From NCBI GenBank assembly GCA_037954665.1, contig JBBMOL010000038.1:3410001-3474000 (forward strand): a stretch of DNA of 64,000 bases, in the 5' to 3' direction. A program made the translations under genes and the position numbers. Below the pieces are notes generated by a model. The model saw only the letters and a program-made list of their open reading frames with translations. It searched no databases and was not told the origin of the DNA. Shown one piece after another: positions 46,779-57,179 of the stretch; within the stretch, counting starts at the first letter, position 1; every line of letters begins with the position of its first letter. This stretch comes from Laguncularia racemosa (lineage: Eukaryota > Streptophyta > Magnoliopsida > Myrtales > Combretaceae).

Positions 46779-48617
46779 GCCATTAGAGATTGGCCTACAC
46801 CTAAGACAATCACTGAGCTGAGGAGTTTCCTAGGGTTAGCAGGCTTCTACAGACGTTTCATACAACACTTTAGCACGGTAGCGGCTCCCTTAACCGAATG
46901 TTTGAAGAAAGGGCAGTTTCATTGGGACGAGGAAGCTGAGTCGGGATTCGCTGTGCTCAAAGAGCGACTATGTAGCGCACCAGTGCTGGCCTTACCGGAC
47001 TTCGACAAATTATTCGAAGTTGATTGTGATGCTAGTGGTGTGGGTATTGGGGCGGTAATCTCTTAGGAGAAGAGACCTGTTGCGTTTTATAGTGAGAAAC
47101 TCTGTGAGGCCAGGAGGAAGTGGTCCACATATGACAAGGAGTTTTACTCCATGGTCAGAGCCTTGAGAATGTGGGAGCATTATTTGGTGGGCAAGGAATT
47201 CGTACTGTATTCTGATTGCGTTGCCTTGAAACACCTGAGCAATCAGACCCGCATATGCAAAGACATGCACGCCCGATGGATACAATTCTTGCAGAAGTTT
47301 TCGTTTCGTTTGATGCATAAATCCGGGGCGCAGAACAAGGTGGCTGACCCACTAAGCTGAAGGGCGGATTTACTAGTGACTTTGAGAGCTGAGGTAGTGG
47401 GGTTTGAATAGTTGAAGGAGTTGTATGAAACAGATGAGGATTTTGGAACTACCTGGAAAAAGTGCACCAACAAGGAACCCAATAACAGTTATTATATTCT
47501 GGAGGGTTATTTGATGAGGGAAAACCAACTATGTATCCCGACATCCTCCTTGAGAGAGAAGGTGATCCGAGATCTCCATGGAGGGGGACTCGTCGGCCAT
47601 TTGGGGAGGGACAAAACACTAGCAGCAGTGGCGGCAAGATATTATTGGCCGTAGTTGCGCAGGGATGTCAGTCGGATAGTGCAACGCTGCTACATCTGTC
47701 AAACATCCAAGGGGCACTCTCAGAATACGGGACTCTACACTCCCTTACCCGTACCTGAGAACATTTGGGAAGACCTATCCATGGACTTCATCCTAGGTTT
47801 GCCTCGTACCCAACGAGGTGCTGACACTGTTTTTATAGTTGTGGACAGGTTTTCCAAGATGGCTCACTTCATCCCATGTAAGAAGACGGCGGATGCTCAG
47901 AATGTAGCCAAATTATTCTTTAAGGAGGTGGTCCGATTACATGGGGTTCCCAAATCCATCACTTCTGATAGGGACACCCGATTCCTTAGCCACTTCTGGA
48001 GGACGCTTTGGTACATGTTCAACTCGTCCCTCAACTTCAGCAGCACAGCCCACCCACAAACCGATGGACAAACCGAAGCGACGAACAGGACCCTTGGCAA
48101 TCTGATAAGAAGTATTTGTGGAGAGAAACCAAAGCAATGGGACCTGGCATTGTCTCAAGCAGAGTTTGCCTACAACAACTCGATCCACAGAACTACCGGT
48201 AAATCTCCTTTCTCAGTGGTCTACACCAAGGCACCTTCTCACGCTCTGGACCTAGTTTCCCTACCCAAAGGTGTGGAGGCCAACATAGCAGCAAAGCACC
48301 TGGCGTCAGAGATCAGAGAACAAATTGAGAAAGTGAATGAGCGCTATAAGAAGGCAGCTGATAGGCATAAGAAGAAGAAGTTGTTCGAGGTGGGAGACCC
48401 CGTGATGGTGTTCTTAAGGAAAGAACGCTTCCCCGTGGGCACATATAGCAAGTGGCAACCGAAAAAGTATGGGCCCTACAAAATAGTGGCCAAGATCAAT
48501 GACAACGCTTATGTGGTTGGCCTCCCGGAAAACATGAGAATCTCCAAGACCTTCAACGTGGCGGATTTATCTCCATTTATGAGGATGACGAACCCCTTTA
48601 TCCAGCAACGAACTTAG
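46779..48617 (+). pseudogene. gypsy RNase H and integrase
   Basis: RNase H runs from about 47010 with VDCDASGVGIGAV, RPVAFYSEKL and the SDCVAL acidic motif. The integrase zinc domain has GHLGRDKT and CYICQTSKG, and the catalytic core has MDFILGLP (first Asp), SDRDTRF (second Asp) and HPQTDGQTEATNR (Glu). The 48617 end is a natural stop 28 bases before the 3' LTR. In-frame stops are TAG 47064-47066, TGA 47358-47360, TAG 47409-47411 and TAG 47652-47654. The last open part (47655-48617) is 320 residues and includes the whole integrase core and C-terminal domain. Confidence 0.9.
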
Positions 48618-48633
48618 GGTCGAGTTCTTCCTT

Positions 48634-48645
48634 GGTGGGAGAGAA
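48634..48645 (+). other. Purine-rich tract before the gypsy 3' LTR
   Basis: GGTGGGAGAGAA ends directly before the TG of the 3' LTR, in the position used for plus-strand priming. Confidence 0.75.
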
Positions 48646-49275
48646 TGATGCGGGCATCGTGGAGAACACAGAAGCTTACACGGCCTAAGGGCACGGCCGT
48701 GTGTGCGACCGTATATAACTTACACGACCCAAAGGCACGGCCAGCGACACAACCGTGTGTTCCGGTAGAATTCTCACAGAAGCTTACACGGCCTAAAGGC
48801 ACGGCCGTGTATGCGACCGTGTACTGTGTTCATCACATGTCCAGAAACATACACGGCCTAGAGGCATGGTCGTGTATGAGACCGTGTACTGTGCTCGCTA
48901 CATGCCCAGAAACATACACGGCCTAGAGGCACGGCCGTGTATGCGACCGTGTACTGTGCCCGCTACAGGCCCAGAAACATACACGGCCTCGAGGTACGGC
49001 AGTGTATGCAACCGATTATAGACTTGTATTTTATTATTTATTTCCACGTGTATGTATAGATTTTCCCATTTTAGATATTTTACGGGGAAGTATAAATACT
49101 CTTTTGTCAGATAAGCTAGGGTTACGTTTTTACTACACTTTGAATACATTTGAGAGAGAATTATCTCCTTTACCGGTTGTGCGCAACCAGAATTTGGCAT
49201 TAAAGAATATTTCTTTGTTGTTGTGAAACCAATCCATATTCGGATTCGTTTCGTTACGCTTTCCTCGCTGCGTCA
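48646..49275 (+). repeat. 3' LTR of the Ty3/gypsy element (630 bp)
   Basis: Partner of 43419-44048 with the same length and ends. It is followed by AGTAA. Most differences from the 5' LTR are transitions, with only about six transversions. Both LTRs keep the 65-bp units and the TATA box. Confidence 0.95.
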
Positions 49276-50172
49276 AGTAAAATGCATAAGTGTGAAAACA
49301 TAGGTGAGAATTTATGATTTTCCCTAATATAAATGAAAATTTCAACCGTTTACGTTTAAATGTATTTTTTTTATCGTTGAAAGGTTGACATTTTGCTACA
49401 CCGTAGCCTTTACGCTTGCCCAAATATAAAGAGCTTTATAAAACTGTGTTTGTTTGTCAATCGTCACGATTTTGTTACGTATAACATAAGACCACATTTC
49501 ACATTTAACGAAAAATGATCTAGTCGATTTATTATAAACATCGATTTATCTCATTAAAAATATTTTTGAATACTTCAATTCGGTCCAACAACATGTACAT
49601 TGCAAATTATTTTATTGTATTCTTGACATAATCAAAGTATGGTTCCAGAACTTTCTAACCATTGATTGCAATTTGAGTTTTTATCTATAATACAACCTAA
49701 AATATTTCAGAAAGATGACCAAGATTGATATTTTTTGACACAACTTTTGAATATCATTGGAGATGTCATTTTGAGTTAAACTATGGACTTGTTCATTAAT
49801 GTCAGCATTTTGGATTTTTTTTTTCCATTTTGATGTTAAAATAGTGTCCATGTTACAACAAAGTATTATAAAAATTGTGGGCCTCTTAACTTTATCAAAG
49901 GATGAACGTATGATAAAAAACTGAAAGTGCATAGAGAATTCTAAAAGTTTATAGTTAACTTATTGATTGTTTATATATTCTAACTATTTTAATGAGTTTT
50001 TGTCGATAAGTTATAGACTCAGCAACAACCATATTCCATTATCTTCGGAATAATACATTTGAAAGTCTTTATATATTTATTTAACAAATACTTTGTTAGG
50101 AAAAAAAAGAAAAAAACAATGTCTTGAATATTTTTTTACCTCTCCTTTTATTACCATACATAAGAAATAGAA
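49276..50172. other. AT-rich gene-free stretch
   Basis: Nothing recognisable apart from the AGTAA that follows the gypsy element. Confidence 0.4.
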
Positions 50173-50272
50173 TTGCAAATAAGTTAAGTCAAGCCAAGTT
50201 TTTTATCAAACCTTAAAATTATAGACTTGATCTTGGTTGATTTAAGTAAATGACTTTTGTTTTGAGCTTGAG

Positions 50273-50282
50273 CTTGACTTTG
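50273..50282 (+). repeat. Left target-site duplication of the MITE
   Basis: CTTGACTTTG is repeated exactly at 50692-50701. Ten bases fits the 8-10 base duplications of Mutator-like elements. Confidence 0.85.
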
Positions 50283-50691
50283 GGGTAACACTCTTAAATA
50301 TAATACTTTTTTAAAAAATATTTCACAAATATTGTTTTCAAAATAATTATTCAAAAATAAGTTTCAAAAGTACGGACCCGCTCTATGCTTTCATAAATTT
50401 GTATTAAAGGCACAAACGACATCCATGCCTTCAGCAGATTTGCATTGAAGGCGTAGATGCCACCCACGCCTTTAATGTAAATTTTTTTTATTGAAGGCGT
50501 GGGTAACATTTGCACCTTAAAAAAAAATTACATTGAAGACACGAATGTTACCTGTACCTTTAGTATTTTTTTTTTTTGTACTGAAGGCACAAATGCCATC
50601 GGTGCCTTCACAACCTATTTTTGGAATAATTTTTTCGGGTATAATATTTGTGGAATATTTTAAAAAAATATTATATTTAAGAGTGTTACCC
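50283..50691. mobile_element. 409-bp MITE with about 80-bp terminal inverted repeats
   Basis: The ends GGGTAACACTCTTAAATATA (left) and its reverse complement (right) match for the first 23 bases without a mismatch, and for about 80 bases with gaps and changes. A 10-bp exact target duplication flanks it (50273-50282, 50692-50701). If the ends are taken as GGGG and CCCC, the duplication would be TTGACTTT (8 bp), so Mutator-like or another superfamily remains open. There is no coding capacity. The interior (50403-50610) is a run of five small palindromic units, GC-richer than the arms. Confidence 0.85.
50403..50610. repeat. Five tandem hairpin units inside the MITE
   Basis: Units start near 50403, 50444, 50490, 50532 and 50581 (30-49 bp each). 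Each has the form AAGGC...GCCTT. The arms are TGAAGGCAC/GTGCCTTCA in unit 5 (perfect), AAGGCGT/ACGCCTT in unit 2, AAGGCA/TGCCTT in unit 1 and worn versions in units 3 and 4. Spacers are T- or A-rich. Confidence 0.8.
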
Positions 50692-51106
50692 CTTGACTTT
50701 GTTTACGAATTACGCTTAAGCCAAGCTAAACTTAAAGCAAGCAAAACTCAAGTAGCTTAGAAGTGGCTTAGCTCATTTATAGCCTCGTCGGTATGAGATA
50801 AAGTTAAATACTAGAAAGCAAAATATACAAGATGAATTAATGTACAAATAAATAGATAAATGAATAGTGAATATATATTATCTATAACTTAGAATTTTGT
50901 TTATTAATAATAAAAATGAGCCACTTACTAGTTTCAATAAAACTCGATTCATTCAAATTAATGAGCATTATTTTGAATTTGAGCATGACTTATTCACAAA
51001 TTATTTTAAATTCAAACTTGACTCATTTACAAATTAAGTTAGAGTGAAGATGAGTTTAAAGTAAGTCAAGCTCGAGTAACTCACAAATAACCTAGCTTGT
51101 TTGCAA

Positions 51107-52440
51107 CTTTAACATGAAATAACACCTAAATACCAAAAATAAAATATTTGATATATATATTATGTAATATTAATTTCGGAAGATGTCAATCGGATAGTGT
51201 TCATTCCTAATTGAATCCACGAGTTGGTTTATCAAAGAGATGGCGGAGTACATAAATATATAGAGGGCTTGCTTGATTTATAAGGGGTTTCTTAAAAAAA
51301 TTAACATTATAAGGAATTTAGGACGAATACTTTTCGGAGCATATTAATACTCTGTAATCATTTCCAATTTTATATAATTATATCGCACAATTTTTAGGAC
51401 CCTCAAAATTTCATAAATAAAGTAATCTAACAAACATATCCAAAATATAAACACAAATTGACTTTTTTTTTTAAAAAAAAATAACCAACTGCTACGACGT
51501 TAGCAATACTTTCTTTATTATTTCTTTGAGAAAACAACTTTTTGTATGTTTCTTCAGAAACTTTGTATGGAGTAATTATTGGAGATATGTACCTAATCAA
51601 TTTCTAATTTGCCTTTGACAATAAATAAATAAATCTAAGTTCGTTGTTGTCTCCAATTGTTATCTATCACGTTTAGTACATTCAAGACACTTGCTTACAT
51701 TATTGGCTAGGGATATAATGAAATAATGGTATTTATATAACATGGTCTTAACGAATTAAGTTGTCCAATCAAATTCCTCACCTTATATTAAAATCATTGC
51801 ATCAAATTTACTTTGAAAAGCCAGTTAAGGTGTAATAATTTGACCTTGCATTTTTTTCCCTACTATATAAGTAGAAAAGATGAGAAATGGTGAAGTAAAC
51901 CTGTTCTATTTATATAAAAGAATAATACTTATATTTAGGATTGAGTAGGTAATCCTACTCAACTAGATAAATTTTGAGTGAGTATTTAGGATAGCAAGGT
52001 AGGTTATAGATAATAATTTTTCAAAATTTGTTTCCACATAATATCATATAGGTATGATGTTTTCATACCCTAGTCCCATAGCTTTGGTAGGTCACTCAGT
52101 TCTTTTATTTACTTTGGAACTTATACTTTAAGGTATACAAGATATATTAACCAAAGTACCATACTCACCTAGTAAAAATTACTAAATTATATAATATATA
52201 TTAATGGATGGAAAAATAATTTTATATTTGTTTGGTTAAGAAAAGAATAAAAATGATATTATATTTATGTTAAAAGGATAGTCCAAACTTAATATAAACC
52301 TAAACCTAAAGCTAAATGCCTCTCTCTGAATAATGATTCTCATTCCAATTTGCTACAACTTCCACAAGTTATGTTTGATATGATAAAAGCAAAAGATGAA
52401 CTGCAATTTAAAGTGTGTTCAAGAGGAAAAGCAAAATGTG
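51107..52440. other. AT-rich gene-free stretch
   Basis: No coding or structured signal recognised. Confidence 0.4.
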
Positions 52441-52446
52441 TTATGA

Positions 52447-52618
52447 GGAAGAAGACTAGAAGACGAGAGAGAGAGAGAGTTGAGCTATTTTGTTTATTAG
52501 AATTGCACAAACTAAACTTAAGTGATTTGAGAGAGTACAACAATATATATATGTATACTCTACAAATGTCCTACATGTGTGTAACAGTCACTATTATCTA
52601 CATGATATATAAATATAT
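52447..52618 (-). repeat. Direct repeat, left copy, probable worn LTR of a copia relic
   Basis: About 170 bp containing a (GA)n run, GCACAAACTAAACTTAAGTG and a TATATATATGTATA stretch matches 54548-54718 in the same orientation. The two copies flank copia pol pieces, so they are probably what remains of its LTRs. No primer-binding site or TG/CA ends were found. Confidence 0.6.
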
Positions 52619-52639
52619 AGAGTATATGTTAATAAGTCC

Positions 52640-54200
52640 CATCTTGCGTACTAAGAATTGAGATTGATTAGCACTAAGTCTTTTAATAAAGACATCAACA
52701 ACTTGCCATTTACTCAGCACATGAATAGGCAAAATAACACCTTCAATCACTTTATCTCAGACAAAATGTAAATCCATCTCTAAATGTTTAGTCCACTCAT
52801 GATTTCCAAGTTTTAAGCAATATGGAGAGTAAACTAATTATCACAAAAAAGTTGTACTGGCCTTTTAAAACATGAAACTTTAAGTTCTTCTAACAGAGCA
52901 AGAAACCAAAGAAACTTCACAAGTTGTAGGTGTAAGTGCACAATATTTGGATCTTGCTAAACTTTTGGATATAGTAGATTGTTTTTTAGACTTTCAACTA
53001 ATAAGAGAATCACCATGAAAGGCACAAAAACCAATAGTAGATAGTCCCATGTTCAGACAACCTCCCCAATCACTATAAGCTCGAATGACTAGATGAGAAG
53101 CACTATAAAAAAAAAAATTCCTTAACCAATAGTGTTTTTAACATAACATAACAACTGTTCCAAAGCCAATTGTTGCATGTGACGAGATTTGCCATAATTG
53201 ACTAAGAACATGGATAGAATATGTGATGTCAGGTCTTGTAATAGTCAAATACAAAAGTTTACTAATAATCTATCTATAATGTGTTGCATCAACAAAGTTA
53301 GTATCATCCTCACGAGATAATCTATGATTTTCAACAATAGGAGTAGCTATAAGCCAAGAACTAAGGAAACCAGTTCCGTGTAGCAAATCTAAAGTAGACT
53401 TGCATTGAGACGAAACCAAACCTTGTGTAGAATGAGCAAGCTCAATCCCAATATAATATTTCAAAATTCCTAAATCCTTAACCCTAAATTGTGTATGAAT
53501 AAATTCCTTAAACTCTTCAATAAGGGAAAGATTCTTGTTAGCAATTGCAAGATCATCTACATAGACTAATACAACAATTAAATTATCACCAGATCCTTTA
53601 GTAAACAATGAGTAATCATAGCAAGATTATTGAAATCCATACGCTAAAAGAGAAGTAATGAGTTTTGCATTCATTGCCTTGATGCTTGTTTAAGGCTATA
53701 CAATGATTTATTAAGTTTACAAACAAGCTTCCCATTGTTAGAAGACTCCCCCTGAACAACTAAACCAAGGGAATATCCTATACACCTCTTCAAGTAGATC
53801 ACCATTTAAAAAAATATTATGAATATCCATTTGATGGATATATCAATTAAAAACAGCAGGTAAAAAAAAAAAAGAATAATCGCATAGTTGTGTGCTTGAT
53901 AATTGGAATAAATATTTTAGTAAAATCAAAACCTTCATTTTGACTATATCAATTAGGTACTAATCTGGCTTTATATCGATCAATACTACCATCAACTTTT
54001 GTCTTAAGCTTATAAACCCATTCACAATTTATTGTGTGTTTTCTTGGAGTTAAAGGTATTATAAGTGTTATTATTTTTTAAAGCATCTAGTTCTTCATCC
54101 ATAGCTTTACGCCATGGCTCTAGGTTCTTAGCTTGGTTATAAGAAGATGGCTCAAAATGTTTCAATATCTAAATAGTAAAAGCATGAAATTGAAAAGACA
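52640..54200 (-). pseudogene. Ty1/copia pol relic (reverse transcriptase and RNase H), third family
   Basis: On the minus strand from 54200: EPWRKAMDEELDALKNNNTY, then after frame changes KLVCKLNKSLYSLKQASRQ. The open part 53608-53270 follows with LIVVLVYVDDLAIANKNLS (YVDD catalytic box), FRVKDLGILKYYIGIELA and the YRRLISKLLYLTITRPDITY block. A worn RNase H end runs to about 52640. Stops and shifts are many. Motif wording differs from the other copia relics here, so this is a separate family. Confidence 0.8.
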
Positions 54201-54547
54201 GAGATTTATAAGATAGAAATTTTTGTATTGGATGAATAATAAAGCAATGATAAAAAACTAAGCAATTAGAAGATATATTGGCCAAGCCAAGACTATGATG
54301 ATAATTAGCAGGATATGAAAGGAGGTCTAGATGGTTTAGTACTTTGACGAAAAGGCAAAGGATCAAAAGAATTAGAGACACTAGGAACAGATCGTGTATC
54401 AAGAATAGTAGAGACATCAGGAACATAATGTGCATAAAAGAGAATTAGAAACAGATTCATCTCTACAAGATAAAGAATTATATGTATTGGGAAACTAAGA
54501 AAAAACATGATCCATGTAAGAAAATGTTATGTCAAATGGTAAAGATA

Positions 54548-54718
54548 AAGATGAGGAAGAAGATTAGAAGATGAGAGAGAGAGAGTTGAGTTATTCTGTT
54601 TGTTATATCTGCACAAACTAAACTTAAGTGTTATGAGAGTTTACAACAATATATATATACATATACATGTCCTACACATTTGTAACAATTACTATTATGT
54701 ATATGATATATAAATATA
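54548..54718 (-). repeat. Direct repeat, right copy, probable worn LTR of a copia relic
   Basis: Partner of 52447-52618. Since pol reads on the minus strand, this would be the 5' side. Confidence 0.6.
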
Positions 54719-55795
54719 TTTGATATAATATTATATAAACTTGAAATAATAAAAATAGAAAGAATTACTTTTTTTTCATATCACTAGTTATTCTACAAGT
54801 TTCATAAATTTTGTATATAGATGAACTTATAGTATTATATATAATTTACTTTTTTAATATTATATAAACTTAAATTTTATGAGAAAATAAGAAAAATTTA
54901 AAAATTTTATATATATTATATACCCTATAAATTTTATAGGATATATGTTATATGATGGTTATGGAGTGTTAGGGGTTAAATTTTGATTTTAAGTTTTGAA
55001 AATCTATAGGTATGATTTACCTTACTCTTACTTGCCTCTCTTTAAGTGAAGGATTTTTATTGATTTATTTTTTCCCGCTGCCATTACCATCCGAGGAAAT
55101 ACGTTATTGTAGTGTATGTTACTCATCACGTGCTATGGAATGTGAATGCATGGTTTTTCTGACATCGTTCTGGCCATCATGCGAAGAGTGTGAGAGAGGG
55201 GAATGAAATGTACGCCTTATATTAATATTTTGTTAAATCATATGTCGTCATAAGAAAATAAAGGTGATATGTATGTATGCATATTAAATATTTAGTTACG
55301 TGATAAAAGAATGAAGATACCATTTGAAAGGATATTTTATCCGGAAAGAGATTGTTAATATTTTGGGTTGATATAGTCAAGACAGACGGTTTCTGCATCT
55401 TGGAATCAGCAAACCAATGCATCTTTCGTGAGAACCATATATTACTGACCAGTCAGCACCCAAACCAGAAACGAACGTTCCTTGTAGCTAGTCGAACCGA
55501 AACTAACCCAATAGAAAAATAATAATTAAAAAAAAACAAATAATTAAGGTTGACTTGATTGGCATTTTCTAAATATACTGTCGGGAACACCTCCATCCCC
55601 CCCACCAAACCCAAAAAAAAAACACTAATATGATTTTAATCACATAAAACCAATCAATATGTACAAATAAAACTATAACACCAAAAATTTCCAATCAGTC
55701 AACACATTATCCTCATATTTCTCAATTTTTCTGTCTCTATTTTGATTGGAAAATATTGCAAAGATAATGATAGGTGGCCATTTTGTCCACTGCAA
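54719..55795. other. Gene-free stretch downstream of the MYB gene
   Basis: It includes the MYB 3' UTR (left of 55800). Short frames such as 55012-55206 plus show no domain. Nothing else is recognised. Confidence 0.45.
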
Positions 55796-55799
55796 GCCA

Positions 55800-56929
55800 C
55801 TAGCAAGTGAAGTCAAAGTTATCAGGAGCTGCCTCCTCTTCTCCAATTTTCTCCTGAAAGCCAATGCCACTATTTAACACATCATAAGCCCAATCAAAAT
55901 CAAAATCCTCTAGGATTTGATCTGTTTCGTTCATGCTGCTGCCGCCGCCGCCGCTGCTAGACCACCCGTAACTATTATCCAATCCCAAGGAAGATGAGTT
56001 CGACATGCTTGAAACTTCTTGAGACGACGAAAGCCCGAAATCAGCAAACTCCACTTGATTTGGATGAGGGGCGGAAATTGGGTTGAATTTTTGCTGGTGA
56101 AACGGTGTTTCCATCAACATATGATTGGAAAATGAAATGGATTTGGTCACGTTTGAGCCGGAAGAAGCTGAATTGGCAAAATTAACATATTGTTCTTGAT
56201 GAGATATCGGAGGTGTATTTCGTACGAAATTCATATTTGGAATTTTTCCTGCCAATATTTTTTTCTTCAACTTGGTGTTCCAGTAATTCTTCACATCATT
56301 ATCCGTTCTACCTGGCAAGCTGGAGGCTATTACAGACCACCTGCATGTCCAGAAAGAAAAAATGTCAATATAAATTTAGTATTTATAAGAAATCGACAAG
56401 ACAGGAACTAGGATAATCGTGTGACTACAAGAATTTTCGATTCCTGGAAGAGTATATTACAACCCTAGATGAGCAATATTGGAAATATAATGGAAGCAAA
56501 CATATATGGAGTATAATTAGGATGCTTGCCTGCTTCCTACACTGCAATAGAGATTGCAAATAAGTCTGTCTTCCTCATCAGTAAAATCTCCATGCTTTAT
56601 GTCTGGCCTTAAATAATTTAGCCATCTTAGACGGCAACTCTTCCCGCATCGATTGAGTCCTGAACCCGAAAATTAGGAAAAAAAGAAAAAAAGTTAAAAT
56701 TTAAGAAGGGATATTAGAACTAATTTTGCAATTAACTTGAATATTAAGAGCAAGGAAAATAAATCTAGCTTAAGAAGTTTACACTATATATACCTGCTTT
56801 TTGGGGTAGAGTAATCCAATTGCCACCAGTTCCAAATTTTCCTATGTAGTTCTTGAGAATATCATCTTCTTCAGGAGTCCAAGTTCCTTTCCTCACCTTG
56901 GTTTTGTCACAACATGGAGATCTTCCCAT
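55800..56929 (-). CDS. R2R3-MYB transcription factor, three exons (subgroup 14/RAX-MYB36-like)
   Basis: Minus-strand exons 56929-56794, 56659-56530 and 56340-55800 join to 268 residues. The start MGRSPCCDKTKVRKGTWTPE is the typical R2R3-MYB start. R2 keeps its three Trp (W17, W38 and the W of RLRWLNYLRPDIKH) with the inserted GTGGNWI form seen in the RAX/MYB36/Blind group. R3 has SRWSVIASSLPGRTDNDVKNYWNTKLKKK, with the usual hydrophobic residue for the first Trp. Intron positions are the common R2R3 ones. The C-terminus is Ser-rich with a short Gly run and an acidic end (DQILEDFDFDWAYDV), probably an activation region. Intron 2 starts with GC instead of GT. It would act in the nucleus; its targets cannot be inferred. 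The subgroup is a judgement from memory of motifs. Confidence 0.93.
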
Positions 56930-57060
56930 AATCACTCAACACTGAAAAACTCAAACCCACACTCTAAATCGGAAGTTGGAAAATACTGAGTAAGAAGACA
57001 ATAAGACAACTCCTTATTAGATGTCTGGGTGGATGAATCGAAAAAATGGACACATCCGAT

Positions 57061-57069
57061 GTTTTTATA
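57061..57069 (-). promoter_or_regulatory. TATA box of the MYB gene
   Basis: The minus strand reads CTATAAAAAC here, about 135 bases before the start codon, leaving a leader of roughly 100 bases. Confidence 0.5.
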
Positions 57070-57179
57070 GCATGAGGACTTGGGCAGTGGTAACTTTTTT
57101 GTGTACAGCCAGACCATGTCTGACTTTTATTTAAATGAATATTATAATAATAATGTTTCTTCTTGTTTCCCATTTTTCT

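Larger units (their letters stand above)
43419..49275 (+). mobile_element. Ty3/gypsy LTR retrotransposon, chromovirus-like, complete but with stop codons
   Basis: The order LTR, primer-binding site, gag, zinc knuckle, protease, reverse transcriptase, RNase H, integrase, purine tract, LTR is intact. The position of integrase after RNase H makes it Ty3/gypsy. The integrase ends in YKIVAKINDNAYVVGLPENM and FNVADLSPF, like CRM or Galadriel-type chromoviruses, with no separate chromodomain seen. The coding length is one long frame broken by six stops, all explicable by single C-to-T changes. Flanks GGTAA/AGTAA are a probable 5-bp target duplication with one change. It is GC-richer than its surroundings and the youngest element here. 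Confidence 0.95.
50173..51106. mobile_element. Old inverted-repeat DNA element (hAT-MITE-like), host of the 409-bp MITE
   Basis: The left end TTGCAAATAAGTTAAGT (50173-50189) and the right end ACCTAGCTTGTTTGCAA (51090-51106) are imperfect inverted repeats. The interior is rich in AAGCTCGAGTAACTC and TTGAGCTTGAGCTTG words seen in many plant non-autonomous DNA elements. No matching target duplication was found at the ends, so the limits are tentative. A similar worn word set occurs at about 57480-57790. Confidence 0.35.

Noticed and set aside
50403..50610. CRISPR-like array (repeats with spacers)
   Set aside because: Units vary in length, the repeats are palindromic and worn, and the array lies within a plant MITE with inverted ends and target duplications.
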